From: Domibacillus robiginosus
Lineage (GTDB): Bacteria > Bacillota > Bacilli > Bacillales > Domibacillaceae
Length of the DNA stretch: 64,000 nt
Assembly (NCBI RefSeq): GCF_000966195.1
Contig: NZ_LAHL01000041.1
Coordinates: 1-64,000 of the forward strand
Reading direction: 5' to 3'
Within the stretch, counting starts at the first letter, position 1; the number at the start of each line of letters is the position of its first letter. The position numbers and the translations under genes are program-made. The notes under the pieces are model-generated. The model ran no database searches, was not told the origin of the DNA, and was given only the letters and a program-made list of their open reading frames with translations. Of this stretch, positions 8,048-17,322 are shown one piece after another.

Positions 8048-9353
8048 ATTTTACTTCAATGTCGGGATATTGATTTTGAACAAATCCTTTAAAATCACTT
8101 AATGCTTTCTCATAGGATTCACCGCTGTTAATGGCTTCAGAGGCGGCATCATACCAAAGAGTGGTAATTTCATCATTGTTTTCTGTTGCTTTCACTGCAG
8201 GAATATCCATTACGAGATCATAATAAGTATCCAGGATTTTCTGCTCTCCGAAGAACTCATGTGTAAAGGTATCTTTATTTTTTTCATAAACCGTTTGCAG
8301 GGCCGGCATGTTTCCTGTTTGTTCTAAGTTATATTGCTGCCATTCTTCTCCCGCAATAAATGCAAGAAACTCATAAGCTAGCTTTTTGTTTTCTGAACCT
8401 TCATATATCGCGCGATATGTACCGCCTTCGAAGTAGCCGCTCGGTGTTTTGGCAAGCCCATATTTTCCTGCTGCTGCTCCGTTTTCGTTGTCGATCATAA
8501 AGCCGGCCCATGCTGGATTGGCAAACATAATGACGCCACCTTCATTCAGTGCATCACCCCAGCCGCCTGACATATATCCAAGCTTCGCATCCACATTTTC
8601 ATCTCTTATGGCTTTCATATTGTTAAAAACCGTTTCCCAGGCAGGATCAATGTTCAAGGTATTTTCCTTTACCCACATTTCCTGATGGGATTTTTCTGAA
8701 TTGTACGCATCACCGTAGTGAGAGATTAAGCTGACCTGTCCATTGCTTTTTTCTTTTACCTGCTTGCCCAATGCAATGATTTTATCCCAGCTGCTAACCA
8801 TCTCTGATACCTTTGCGGGATCGCTTGTTCCGAGATATTTTTCTGCTAAGTCTCTATGGTACCAAAAAGCGCCTGGGGAAGAGTGATCCGAAATAGCACG
8901 GATCGATCCGTCTTCTCCTGTACCCAGCTCTTTTACATATGGAACGTAGTCTTTTACAAGGTCGTCTGCACCCATAGCAGACAAGTCGGCAACAAAGGGT
9001 TGATTCATAAATTTGCCCATATATCCTTTTTCTAAATCAAAAATGTCAGGGACATCTGTTTTCGTATTAATAGCATTCATCAGCTTCGTTTGGTATTGGT
9101 CACCCGGAAATACGCTTACATTTACCTTAACATTAGGATATTCTTCTTCAAACTTTACAGCCATTTTTTCTACATCAGCAAAAAACGTCCAAATTTCTAA
9201 TGTGCCTTTAAAATCTTCCGGTGCAGAAGCATTTGCATTTGGATCGTTTTTAGCAGCGCTGCTTTCCTTTTCTGAGTTTGAAGAGCAGGCCCCCAGTATA
9301 CTGAATGCTAAGAGCAGCAATAAACATACATACAGCCTTTTTACATTTTTCAT
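8046..9353 (-). CDS. Sugar ABC transporter solute-binding lipoprotein
   Basis: An extracellular solute-binding protein of family 1 of about 435 residues, with a signal peptide ending in the lipobox LGAC near residue 23, so it is anchored in the membrane outer face. FKGTLEIWTFFADVEKMAVK and the SWDKIIALGKQVKE and GEEWQQYNLEQTG segments are typical of carbohydrate binders. I choose the second ATG (9353), because GGGGG is only 2 bases before the first. It is the third gene of an operon with two permeases. No ATPase gene is present, so a shared MsmX-type ATPase is expected. Substrate unknown, perhaps a pectin- or plant-derived oligosaccharide. Confidence 0.85.
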   Translation of the reverse strand: MKNVKRLYVCLLLLLAFSILGACSSNSEKESSAAKNDPNANASAPEDFKGTLEIWTFFADVEKMAVKFEEEYPNVKVNVSVFPGDQYQTKLMNAINTKTDVPDIFDLEKGYMGKFMNQPFVADLSAMGADDLVKDYVPYVKELGTGEDGSIRAISDHSSPGAFWYHRDLAEKYLGTSDPAKVSEMVSSWDKIIALGKQVKEKSNGQVSLISHYGDAYNSEKSHQEMWVKENTLNIDPAWETVFNNMKAIRDENVDAKLGYMSGGWGDALNEGGVIMFANPAWAGFMIDNENGAAAGKYGLAKTPSGYFEGGTYRAIYEGSENKKLAYEFLAFIAGEEWQQYNLEQTGNMPALQTVYEKNKDTFTHEFFGEQKILDTYYDLVMDIPAVKATENNDEITTLWYDAASEAINSGESYEKALSDFKGFVQNQYPDIEVK

Positions 9354-9407
9354 TTTCATTTCCCCCTTTATTTTAAAGAAAACTGCTTTATATATTTTGT
9401 TCCTTCT

Positions 9408-10286
9408 TTATTCTTTTATGGCGCCGGACATCACGTTTCCGATAATCTGCTTTGAAAAAATAGCAAAAACTATCAGAACCGGAATAATGGATATAACGAT
9501 TCCAACATACTGGGCCCCATAATCGACATTAAACTGGCTTCTTACGCTGGCAATCATGACGGGCAGCGTCTGCAGTTCTGTGTCAAAAATCAGAATCATC
9601 GGCTGCAGAAATTCATTCCACTTACCAATAAATAAAAAGATGCCTAATGTGGCGATAGCGGGCGCCATTAGGGGCAAAGCAATGCGGTGGAACGTTTTTA
9701 GCTCTCCGCAGCCATCAATGCGGGCAGAATCCAGTAATTCTTTTGGGACGGCCCCGTCTGCCACCTGCTTAAAGAAAAATAAAGCAAAAGCATCGCTGAT
9801 GGATGGTAGAATAAGCGGCCAATATGTATTAATTAAACCCATTTCGTTTACCAGACGGAAATAACCGATAATGCCCAGCTGGCCCGGAACCATCATCGTA
9901 GCCAGAACAGCCGCGAATAAAAAGGAATTTCCTTTGAATCGGTATTTTGAAAATCCATAACCGGATAAAGCTGAAAAATACAAGCCAAGAACAGTGGATA
10001 CGATGGTAATAAACAAACTGTTAAACACACCGCGCCATAGAGGCACTACATCTATCAGCCTTTCATAATTACTGAGGAAATGATCTCCCGGCAGAAGAAG
10101 GAGTTTTCTCGTGATATCAGCGTTTGCATGAGTAGACGTAATGATCATGCTGTAAAAAGGAATTAAACAGATAATGGCCGCCACAAGTAAAAAGATCCAG
10201 ATAATGGTTTTGACGAATAAACTTTTCCGCTTAGTTTTTTTCCATTCTCTTTCGTACGGCGGCAGGGTGCCTGCAGCATTTTTCAT
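9408..10286 (-). CDS. Carbohydrate ABC transporter permease (MalG/YesQ type)
   Basis: A 292-residue permease with six transmembrane segments. The cytoplasmic EAA loop that contacts the ATPase is visible as ELLDSARIDGCGELKTFHRI with the conserved G near residue 195. The C-terminal IIGNVMSGAIKE is the usual MalG-type ending (KGxxxGAVKG). GGAGGTG precedes the ATG. It overlaps almost directly with the upstream permease gene (3-base gap), and the two form the transmembrane heterodimer fed by the downstream binding lipoprotein. Confidence 0.88.
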   Translation of the reverse strand: MKNAAGTLPPYEREWKKTKRKSLFVKTIIWIFLLVAAIICLIPFYSMIITSTHANADITRKLLLLPGDHFLSNYERLIDVVPLWRGVFNSLFITIVSTVLGLYFSALSGYGFSKYRFKGNSFLFAAVLATMMVPGQLGIIGYFRLVNEMGLINTYWPLILPSISDAFALFFFKQVADGAVPKELLDSARIDGCGELKTFHRIALPLMAPAIATLGIFLFIGKWNEFLQPMILIFDTELQTLPVMIASVRSQFNVDYGAQYVGIVISIIPVLIVFAIFSKQIIGNVMSGAIKE

Positions 10287-10289
10287 TTT

Positions 10290-11180
10290 TCACACCTCCT
10301 TTTTGTTCCGTACCCCTGGAACCATAAAAGTAATAATGGTAGCAAGTGCAATGACGACGAAAGCTCCGTAAGCAATAGTGGCCCCGTATCCGTAATCGTA
10401 CCGTACAAAAGCCGTCTCATATAAGTTCATGATCATAGTAAGCGTAGAGTTATCCGGCCCTTTTCCAAGCATTAATGGCGCATCAAAAATTTGAAGACCG
10501 CCAATTACAGAAGTAATCAAAGTAAAAATAATGACCGGTCTCATTAAAGGAATCGTAATGTTCAGAGCAATTTGTAGTCTTGAGGCTCCATCAACTTCAG
10601 CTGCTTCATACAAATCCTTTGAAATTGCCTGAAGACCGGCCAAAAATACGAGCATGTTAAATCCAAAGTTTTGAAACATAATAGCCAGCGCTACAATGGC
10701 ACGGGCCATCCATGGGTCATTCATCCAATTGACTGGCTCATCAACAATGCCTATGTATTCCAAAATTTTATTAATACTTCCGGTTTGCCAATCAAAAAGA
10801 AGGGCAAACATAACACCAAGGGTGACTGGAGTAATGATGTTTGGAAAATAAAAAATGGCATGAAAGAAATGACTGCCTTTAATGAACTTCTCATGCAAAA
10901 CGAGTGCTAAGATAAGGGCAATCGAAAGCTGAGGAATGATAGAGAAGATCCAAATGATTAAGGTATTCAGGATAGATTGGTAAAAAACTTCATCGTGAAT
11001 CAGGCGCTCGTAATTGGCTAGTCCAACAAAAACTGGCTCCTCGAATCCGCTCCAGCTTGTAAAGCTTAAGTAAAATGAATATAAAATCGGTCCCAGGCCA
11101 AAAATAAAAAAACTCAGGAAAAACGGAGCAACAAAGTAGTAGCCGTACCGATCTTTATTTAAACTGTTTTTTTTAAACAT
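10290..11180 (-). CDS. Carbohydrate ABC transporter permease (MalF/YesP type)
   Basis: A permease of about 296 residues with six transmembrane segments. The EAA loop is LYEAAEVDGASRLQIALNIT, and the N-terminal FLSFFIFGLGPILYSFYLSF helix is typical of the YesP/UgpA/LacF group. I start it at 11180 (MFKKNSLNKDRYG), where GGGGGAG stands about 10 bases upstream; the frame stays open 72 bases further but with no ribosome site. First gene of a permease-permease-binding protein operon. No dedicated regulator is adjacent. Confidence 0.86.
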   Translation of the reverse strand: MFKKNSLNKDRYGYYFVAPFFLSFFIFGLGPILYSFYLSFTSWSGFEEPVFVGLANYERLIHDEVFYQSILNTLIIWIFSIIPQLSIALILALVLHEKFIKGSHFFHAIFYFPNIITPVTLGVMFALLFDWQTGSINKILEYIGIVDEPVNWMNDPWMARAIVALAIMFQNFGFNMLVFLAGLQAISKDLYEAAEVDGASRLQIALNITIPLMRPVIIFTLITSVIGGLQIFDAPLMLGKGPDNSTLTMIMNLYETAFVRYDYGYGATIAYGAFVVIALATIITFMVPGVRNKKEV

Positions 11181-11461
11181 AAATGCTGACTCCCCCTCTT
11201 CCTCAACAAAAACAGGCAATATGATCCTGCTTGCTTTAAGAAAATATTTCATTTTTATTTATCCGCTTTTTGACCTCATACGTTTTTCACCCACTTTCTT
11301 TTCAGTCATACGTACCGTATACCCTTTCGTTAAAAAAATAAGTCCGTTCTTTTCTCTTATTTTTTGCGTTTTTTCTGGTTTTTGTGAGAGAGTATGGAAA
11401 AAAAACAAAGTGTAATCAGCATATTTTTGATGGCTATATAAAGGGGCAGGTAAAGAGCAAC

Positions 11462-11494
11462 AAAAAAACGCAGCCGCTAAGCTGCGCTTTTTTT
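11462..11494. terminator. Terminator of GNAT gene, bidirectional
   Basis: CGCAGC pairs with GCTGCG, flanked by A7 on the left and T8 on the right, so it can work in both directions. It lies 8 bases beyond the stop of the leftward acetyltransferase gene. Confidence 0.75.
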
Positions 11495-11501
11495 ACTCGT
11501 T

Positions 11502-12011
11502 TTACAATGGCTTATCCATATGTATAGTGCCCCATACTGGGTCTGCTTCTCTTAACCGCTCTTCAAACCCTTTGGCTTTCCAGAATGGAAGAGCTTCAGA
11601 CAGAAAAGGATGTGTATGCAGATATAGTGTCCGGTATCCGGCTTTAATGCTAAGACGGGCTGCTTCCTGGAATAGAGCCGTACCCAGACCTAAACGTCGT
11701 CGATTAGGGTTTATGTAGCATTTTACTACTTCGGCAGTTGCTGATAGGTCATAACAGCCGCTCAATTGATCGAATCGACCATCGTACGGACAAATACCGA
11801 TCGTGCCCAATACAGTATCATCTTCTGCAAAAGCAGCGAGAAAAAAAGATTTTTCCGAGTGCTGGTAGTGCCGGTCAAAATGAAGAAGGTCAGCCGGAAG
11901 CTGTTTAGGAGACAGCATAGGAAAAAGATCTTGTCGCATACTCATTACAAAGTCAATTACCTTTCCAGCTTGCTCTCCTTCCACCTTTTTGATCGTAAAA
12001 GTCTGCTTCAT
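11502..12011 (-). CDS. GNAT family N-acetyltransferase
   Basis: A 169-residue acetyltransferase. The acetyl-CoA pyrophosphate loop appears as NPNRRRLGLGTALFQEA (residues about 105-121, the RxxGxGxxL motif A), followed by the LYLHTHPFLSEALPFWKAKGFEE strand-helix typical of motif B. Substrate unknown. GAAGGACGGG precedes the ATG. It stands alone with its own terminator. Confidence 0.82.
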   Translation of the reverse strand: MKQTFTIKKVEGEQAGKVIDFVMSMRQDLFPMLSPKQLPADLLHFDRHYQHSEKSFFLAAFAEDDTVLGTIGICPYDGRFDQLSGCYDLSATAEVVKCYINPNRRRLGLGTALFQEAARLSIKAGYRTLYLHTHPFLSEALPFWKAKGFEERLREADPVWGTIHMDKPL

Positions 12012-12129
12012 AATCTATTCCCGTCCTTCTAACGTTGATTGATGTTACTTTATTGTCTCACTTATTTAAAAAAAAGATAGAATCAGCCTGTCAGCTCCCT
12101 TCACCGCGAAGATTGTAGTTAAATAACTA

Positions 12130-12730
12130 ATGATTTATACCGCAAGTAAAAGAAAATGGAGAATGGATAAAGGCAGCTGGTTCATTTGGATTTTAATGTT
12201 TGTTTTATGTATGTCTTTGGTTCCTTTGCTTTCCTATGCTTCAAATACTACAGCACCTAAAAGAGAAATTCGGGCAAGTATGGATTGCATCGGCTCAGAA
12301 CATTGATATAAAGGCAGGCATGAATAAAACACAATATACAACCTGGATACGGCAGACGCTCGATCAATTAAAGGCCAGCAAGTTTAATGCCGTGATTTAT
12401 CAGGTAAAGCCGACAAGCGATGTACTGTACCCGTCTAAGCTGGCACCGTGTTCCGCTTATATTACAGGGAAGAAGCGAGGGACAAGCCCTGGTTAAATTA
12501 TGATTACGGAGGCGCATAGCCGTGGCATGGAGCTGCATGTCTGGATTAATCCATACCGTGTGACAATGCCTGGTGAGACCTTGAAAAACTTATCAACTCA
12601 AAATGCAGCACGCAAAACCCAGGCTGGGTCGTAAAATACGAACGACAATATTACTTAAATAAAGCCGGGGCTTTCTGAAGTTCAGAATTATTTGGTTGCC
12701 TCTGTTAAAGAATTGGTACAAATAATCTCA
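12130..12730 (+). pseudogene. Decayed GH10-like (YngK family) glycosyl hydrolase
   Basis: Pieces of a secreted YngK/DUF187-type protein occur in changing frames: a signal peptide from ATG 12130 ending LLSYASNTTAPKREIRA, a +1 shift into WIASAQNIDIKAG and NAVIYQVKPTSDVLYPSK, a further shift into MELHVWINPYRVTMPGE, then WVVKYERQYYLN and GLSEVQNYLVASVKELVQ. The order matches the N-terminal third to half of the family; the rest is gone. At least four frame changes and a deletion mean it is dead. The family acts on cell-wall or polysaccharide substrates outside the cell. Confidence 0.8.
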
Positions 12731-12885
12731 TTTAGTGTTTTTTTGTCGTTGGTATGATCGTAGATAAGAACTTGCTATCTTTCATTCCCAAAGATTCAGA
12801 ATCTGGCCTCAGGCATCTTTTTCCCCCGAATACTAAAACATCATCAGTATAATGAAAAGCCCATCCGCGGCTCTTTAAAATCAAA

Positions 12886-12912
12886 AAACCCAGTTTATAT
12901 CTAACTGGGTTT
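12886..12912. terminator. Hairpin terminator
   Basis: AAACCCAGTT pairs with AACTGGGTTT around a 7-base loop. It lies about 45 bases beyond the stop of the leftward RsbR-like gene and is preceded on the + strand by relic sequence. The 12731-12957 stretch holds nothing else assignable. Confidence 0.65.
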
Positions 12913-12957
12913 AAAATCACCTCATAATATACATCGATTATCTAGAAAAGTAAAAAA

Positions 12958-13794
12958 TTATAATATGGCTGCATGAATTGTACTTGATAAATTAGCTGAA
13001 ATAGAAATTTGATCAAAATTTATACCAAGCTGAACAGCTGTCTGGGCTATTTCAGGTCGAATCCCTGATAAAGATGTTTTTACGCCAATCAACCCTAATG
13101 CCTCTACCAGCTGGAAAAGCTGCTGGGCTACCATGGTATCCACCACAACTACTCCTGACAAATCGATTAAAAGCTGATTCACATTTTTTTCATGACACTG
13201 CTCAAGTGTTTGTTCAAGTATGTATTTTGCTCTTGTTGTATCAATATCTCCTACCAGGGGGAGCAGGGCTACATTTTGACTAAGGCTGATGACCGGCGAA
13301 CTTATTTCATTAATCATTTCCTGCTGGCTCTGCAGCCTCTTCGATGCAAATTCATGATATTTTTCCATATACCAAATAACAATTTTATCAATTGCAACAG
13401 TAATTTGCTGGTTCCACATCTGGATGGTATCTTGTGAGCACCTTTCATGGTTATCCTGCGCAAAATCCTGAATAAAAGTTAAATACTGATCACGAGTTCT
13501 AAAAAATTCCCTTACAATAAAATGAACAGGCGTTACTAAGTGTTGTTCATCTGAAGCTACTTTTAACACCCATTTCTCCATCTCTTTCAAGAAAGCAGGC
13601 TCCTCTTGAACAAACAAACGGCAAAACTGTATATGAAATTCATAGTTTTGCTCTTTTAGTACCTGCACAGCCTGAGGATCTGTATTACTATAAACACCTG
13701 TAGGATCACTTTTATCTAAAGAGTCGTACCAGTCTTCTGTTAATTGACGAGCTTTTTGCAGCATAAACTCTTGTAATTCTCTGCTTCTATACAT
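12958..13794 (-). CDS. RsbR-family stressosome protein (RsbT co-antagonist)
   Basis: A protein of about 278 residues with a variable N-terminal helical (RsbR_N, globin-like) domain over about 1-150 and a C-terminal STAS domain. The STAS part shows SPVISLSQNVALLPLVGDID, LLIDLSGVVVVDTMVAQQL and SGIRPEIAQTAVQLG; threonines stand at the two places phosphorylated by RsbT in RsbR paralogues (DT and QT). It would join the cytoplasmic stressosome upstream of the SigB cascade. The start is set at 13794 by GGAGGATTAAAG; a start 60 bases upstream lacks a ribosome site. No rsbS/rsbT neighbours, as usual for RsbR paralogues. Confidence 0.87.
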   Translation of the reverse strand: MYRSRELQEFMLQKARQLTEDWYDSLDKSDPTGVYSNTDPQAVQVLKEQNYEFHIQFCRLFVQEEPAFLKEMEKWVLKVASDEQHLVTPVHFIVREFFRTRDQYLTFIQDFAQDNHERCSQDTIQMWNQQITVAIDKIVIWYMEKYHEFASKRLQSQQEMINEISSPVISLSQNVALLPLVGDIDTTRAKYILEQTLEQCHEKNVNQLLIDLSGVVVVDTMVAQQLFQLVEALGLIGVKTSLSGIRPEIAQTAVQLGINFDQISISANLSSTIHAAIL

Positions 13795-14068
13795 CTTTAA
13801 TCCTCCAACAGCCAAAATAAATATACTAAACCAATTGTAGCTTATCAGGAACAAAGTGGCTATTTTTAATCCCCCATTTATTCACCACTTTTCCTTCTCC
13901 TTTTTTACTCCCCTGTTCAGCGAGAGTTAGCGCAGCTTTAACGACTCGTATATAGTCGTTTCATCATCGACTCGTTCCAGTTAACACAGTCAAATATTGT
14001 CCCATATCTTCTCTCCTGTGAGCGGCAGGCATAGGCGCCGGCCGCTCTCGGGCTTTATACGTCACCCC

Positions 14069-14689
14069 TCATTTATGACTAAAAGCTATTTTGATACCGA
14101 TCAAAGTAAAAATAGCGCCCTGTATAAGATTCATTTTCCGGGATAAAGATGAACTTTTGCGTAAGAATTCTCCAATTGCTCCAGCAAATACACTGATTAG
14201 CATAAAAAGAACGAAAGCCTGAATCAGGAAAATAAATCCGTACATAACCATCTGCAGCGGCACACGTCCTGTTGCATAATCGATAAATTGTGGAAACAGG
14301 GCAAGAAAAAACAAAGAAACCTTTGGGTTTAAAACATTCATGACAATCCCTTTTTGATAAAGTGCTTTGTAGCTTAATGAATCTCTTTTTTCCACAGAAA
14401 AATTAGAGCCTGTATCGCGGAATGATTTATACGCTAAGTACAATAGATACAAGGCTCTTGCATATTTAATGATGGCAAATGCGACAGACGATTGATAGAT
14501 GACGGCGGAAATACCGATTGTAGCAGCTGTGATATGTACAAGAAGCCCTCAAAAAAGGCCGAGAGCCGTAATCCCTGCTTTCTACCCTTTCGCTATGCTT
14601 TGCGCCAAAACAAATAGGTTATCCGGTCCTGGCATAAGCGTAAGAAAACTGGCCGTCGTTAAAAAAGAAATGACTGAAAGAGCGCTCAT
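14069..14689 (-). pseudogene. LysE/RhtB family exporter with two in-frame stops
   Basis: Read from ATG 14689 the frame gives a full-length 206-codon LysE/RhtB amino-acid exporter (LTLMPGPDNLFVLAQSIAKG in helix 1, NPKVSLFFLALFPQFI later, six hydrophobic segments). It is interrupted by TAG at codon 36 (14582-14584) and TGA at codon 47 (14549-14551), with no frameshift. Reinitiation at ATG 14452 could at best give the C-terminal two thirds. It is therefore a young pseudogene by point mutation. The family exports lysine, homoserine, threonine and related compounds. Confidence 0.82.
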
Positions 14690-15142
14690 TGATTATACTC
14701 CTTTCTTTATCTAATCTTTTTGTTTGTATAAGTTTTCCCCTTTTATCTCGGTAAAATTTCAACATAATCTGGGCCATATTATTAAAATTAAACATTTCAT
14801 TGCTAAATACTTAAATTGATCATTACGTTATACGTATATATTATCTGTATCTGATCTCAATAAAAAAAACGGCTGCATTTTGCAGTCCGCTTAAAAGAAA
14901 GATTTTGAATACGCCGCTTTTTTTATTAGTTTATGGACCTTTGAAAGAAATGTTCGGGCATTTGATACTCAGAAACTTATTCCTGGCTTTTATCCTTATG
15001 TAAGCGACTCCCCCGTGTTGTCTGCACAATCTTTCACCTCCGGCTTAAAGAAGAAAGTCTATACTTCTTACGACAGCAAGATTTGTATATAGAAAACATT
15101 CTGTGAATAGTTGAAAACACGGCCTATAGAATCAAGTTATAA
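14690..15142. other. Intergenic region
   Basis: No gene of normal size. An AT-rich stretch (14710-14860) is followed by a possible micro-ORF (14977-15027) with a strong ribosome site. Nothing else was recognised. Confidence 0.5.
14977..15027 (-). CDS. Possible 16-residue basic peptide
   Basis: A GTG codon preceded by GGAGGTG at 8 bases opens a 16-residue frame, MQTTRGSRLHKDKSQE, ending in TAA. Only the strong ribosome site supports it. It is hydrophilic and basic with no recognisable family and could be chance. Confidence 0.3.
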   Translation of the reverse strand: MQTTRGSRLHKDKSQE

Positions 15143-15592
15143 TTACTTGATGGGCACACAAATTTCGCACTGATGATTAGAAACCAGTTTTCTCTCGTAT
15201 CTTTCGAAAGAAGGCCGATCATCAATCTGATAACCGCTGTTGGACAATTCAGAAACAATACAGCCCCATGCTTTTTGAATGTCTTCCATTGCGTGTTTTA
15301 CTTTGTAAATGGCATAGTTCCCACCGCAAAGTTCGCTTTCGCTCATAAAATCGTCAATTTGATCATCTTCCGAAAGAACGATACAAGCATCGTCGCGACA
15401 GTTTTCAGGCAGCGTTGTTTCGAGGTTATCTTGTGAAACTTCAAGAACTATAGATGTTTCGGAGAGCAGATCGTTTTCCGCTGTCCATTTCTTTAATGTT
15501 TGCATAGCTTGAATGTTAGCAAAGCCGTATGGACCTACTTGCCGCACATAGGCGATACGAGATTTTGGAAGCGTTTCGATTTTCTTAGTCAT
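15143..15592 (-). CDS. GyrI-like / effector-binding domain protein
   Basis: A protein of about 149 residues with a stand-alone GyrI-like (AraC effector-binding, SOUL-type) fold: RIAYVRQVGPYGFANIQAMQ at the start, CGGNYAIYKVKH in the middle and RPSFERYE near the end. Members bind small hydrophobic or cationic ligands, and some (SbmC/GyrI) inhibit DNA gyrase. Here there is no DNA-binding domain. The start at 15592 (MTKKIETLPKSR) follows GGAAAGAAG; an upstream extension of 12 codons is unlikely. It stands alone. Confidence 0.78.
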   Translation of the reverse strand: MTKKIETLPKSRIAYVRQVGPYGFANIQAMQTLKKWTAENDLLSETSIVLEVSQDNLETTLPENCRDDACIVLSEDDQIDDFMSESELCGGNYAIYKVKHAMEDIQKAWGCIVSELSNSGYQIDDRPSFERYERKLVSNHQCEICVPIK

Positions 15593-15943
15593 GTTTTCTT
15601 TCTTCTTTCCACAGAGTATTGGCCACATTCCGAATGTATCATTTTATAAAAATATAATCATTTGTTTTTTTAAAATATAAGAGTGCCCTGGAAGAAGAAA
15701 AAACAGTATTATTATAAATCAATGGAGTGTATCCTGATATCTTTTTTACATATGCAAAACAAGTTAAAAAAAGGCAGGTTAGACTTTATAGTTATGGATG
15801 TTTTGATTTTATTTTGAATTTTGCAAATAGTGTATTAACATCAAAATTAATTTTTTCTTCCGCCGCAAAGGAGCAAGAAGATTTTATTAAAGTATTTTAT
15901 AATAAAAGAATAGTTAATGACATTTAAAAGAAAGGTAATTTCC

Positions 15944-16639
15944 ATGAAAAAAACACTAATAATGATTGGAATAACCATTTTAATCGGGTTCCTTTTATTA
16001 TGGGGGACTTATAAGCTAATGAATGCTAGAGATTTTCAACTGTTTGGGGGATTGACTAATCACATAGAAACCCAGCAAAAGGTAGTTGCGTTAACCTTTG
16101 ATGACGGACCAACAAAAAAGGCAGATGACATTCTTCCCTTATTAAAACAGTACAATGCAAAAGCCACTTTTTTTCTAATTGGAAATGAAATTAAAAAAAA
16201 TCCTGAGGAAGCTAAAAAAATTGCAGCTGCTGGCCATCAAATCGGAAACCATAGTTATTCGCATCAGCGAATGATTTTGAAATCTTATTCTTTTATCAAA
16301 GAAGAAATTGAAAGAACTGACCAGTTAATTAGAAAAATTGGCTATGAAGATGAAATAGACTTTCGTCCTCCAAATGGGAAGAAAATTTTAATGCTACCCT
16401 TCTATTTAAACAGACATAATAGAGACACAATAACCTGGAGCATTGAACCCGATCGTGCTGCTAACAAGGTTCGTTTTGTAGAGAAGAATATAGAAAATGG
16501 CTCTATCATTTTGCTCCATCCAATGTATGACGAAACCGGTAAAGAGCTGAAAGTGATAAAAGAAATATTACATTCATTAACAGAAGAAGGCTATACATTT
16601 GTCACAGTGAACGACCTTCAGAAATTGCGGGGTAAATAA
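15944..16639 (+). CDS. Polysaccharide deacetylase (NodB domain), membrane-anchored
   Basis: A protein of about 231 residues with an N-terminal transmembrane anchor (about 5-25) and a NodB homology domain. Motif 1 is LTFDDGPTKKAD (catalytic base Asp and metal Asp), motif 2 is HQIGNHSYSHQRM (metal His pair), motif 3 is DFRPPNGKK, and the C-terminal motif is SIILLHPMYDETG. It should remove acetyl groups from peptidoglycan or chitin-like sugars on the outer face. AAAGAAAGG precedes ATG 15944. It is monocistronic with a terminator after it. Confidence 0.85.
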   Translation: MKKTLIMIGITILIGFLLLWGTYKLMNARDFQLFGGLTNHIETQQKVVALTFDDGPTKKADDILPLLKQYNAKATFFLIGNEIKKNPEEAKKIAAAGHQIGNHSYSHQRMILKSYSFIKEEIERTDQLIRKIGYEDEIDFRPPNGKKILMLPFYLNRHNRDTITWSIEPDRAANKVRFVEKNIENGSIILLHPMYDETGKELKVIKEILHSLTEEGYTFVTVNDLQKLRGK

Positions 16640-16649
16640 CATCGTAATC

Positions 16650-16680
16650 AAGGGAAAGCCTTATCGTCTTGGCTTCCCTT
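16650..16680 (+). terminator. Hairpin after deacetylase gene
   Basis: AAGGGAAAGCC pairs with GGCTTCCCTT around a 10-base loop, 10 bases after the stop. The T-run is weak. Confidence 0.5.
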
Positions 16681-16745
16681 GTACTGCCCAACTGATTGGA
16701 CTACTTACGGTCCAGAGATTAAAAGCAGTCTGCGAGGTGATCCGC

Positions 16746-17198
16746 TCAATACTCTCGTTTGTTTCCTTTTTTAACAAGCTCCCAATCAATCTCCACATTT
16801 TTCCTTACTCTTTGAAGAAGATCAAAAAGCATTGCTGCTTCTTCTTCTGAAAGTCCAGTCAGTGCTATCTGGTTAGAATGGTCTCCTTCTCTTTTCAAAA
16901 AAGGGTAAAGCTTTCTGCCTTTTTCGGTTGGATATAGCTTTTTGATTTTTTTATTATGGTCATCCTCTTTTTTTACAATAAAACCTTGAATTTCCAACTT
17001 TTTAATGGCACGAGCTGCTGTAGTGCGGTCTACTTTAAGCATTTCCGCAACTTTTTCCTGAATAATGCCCGGATTTTCACAAATTCTTATCAGATATAAA
17101 TACTGACCTTTCGTAAGGTTAAACTCTTTAAATTCAATGTTACTGATTGAATCGAGCGCTCTGGCGATCATTCCAATTTCTCTGAGAATCTCCCTCAT
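16746..17198 (-). CDS. MarR family transcriptional regulator
   Basis: A winged-helix protein of about 150 residues. The DNA-binding region reads GIIQEKVAEMLKVDRTTAARAIKKLEIQGFIVKKED and is followed by the wing KIKKLYPTEKGRKLYPFL. The start at 17198 (MREILREIG) follows AAGGAG at about 9 bases; the frame continues upstream without a ribosome site. It is divergent from the GNAT gene at 17323, with a 124-base shared promoter region that contains AT-rich partly symmetrical sequence, so it may regulate both genes. Confidence 0.85.
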   Translation of the reverse strand: MREILREIGMIARALDSISNIEFKEFNLTKGQYLYLIRICENPGIIQEKVAEMLKVDRTTAARAIKKLEIQGFIVKKEDDHNKKIKKLYPTEKGRKLYPFLKREGDHSNQIALTGLSEEEAAMLFDLLQRVRKNVEIDWELVKKGNKREY

Positions 17199-17322
17199 GT
17201 GTAAACTCCTTGTTTTTCGTTGTATTTGCAACAAAAATGCATTATAGTTGATATCATAATGAGTCATATACATGTACGATGACTGGACGATTTTAATAAA
17301 TCTAGAAAAGGATTGAAGAAAC

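Noticed and set aside
12732-12920. 62-codon minus strand frame
   Set aside because: Overlaps the hairpin terminator and has no ribosome site.
17220-17290. Possible MarR operator palindrome between the divergent genes
   Set aside because: TGATATCA is symmetrical but the flanks are not; too weak to list as an operator.
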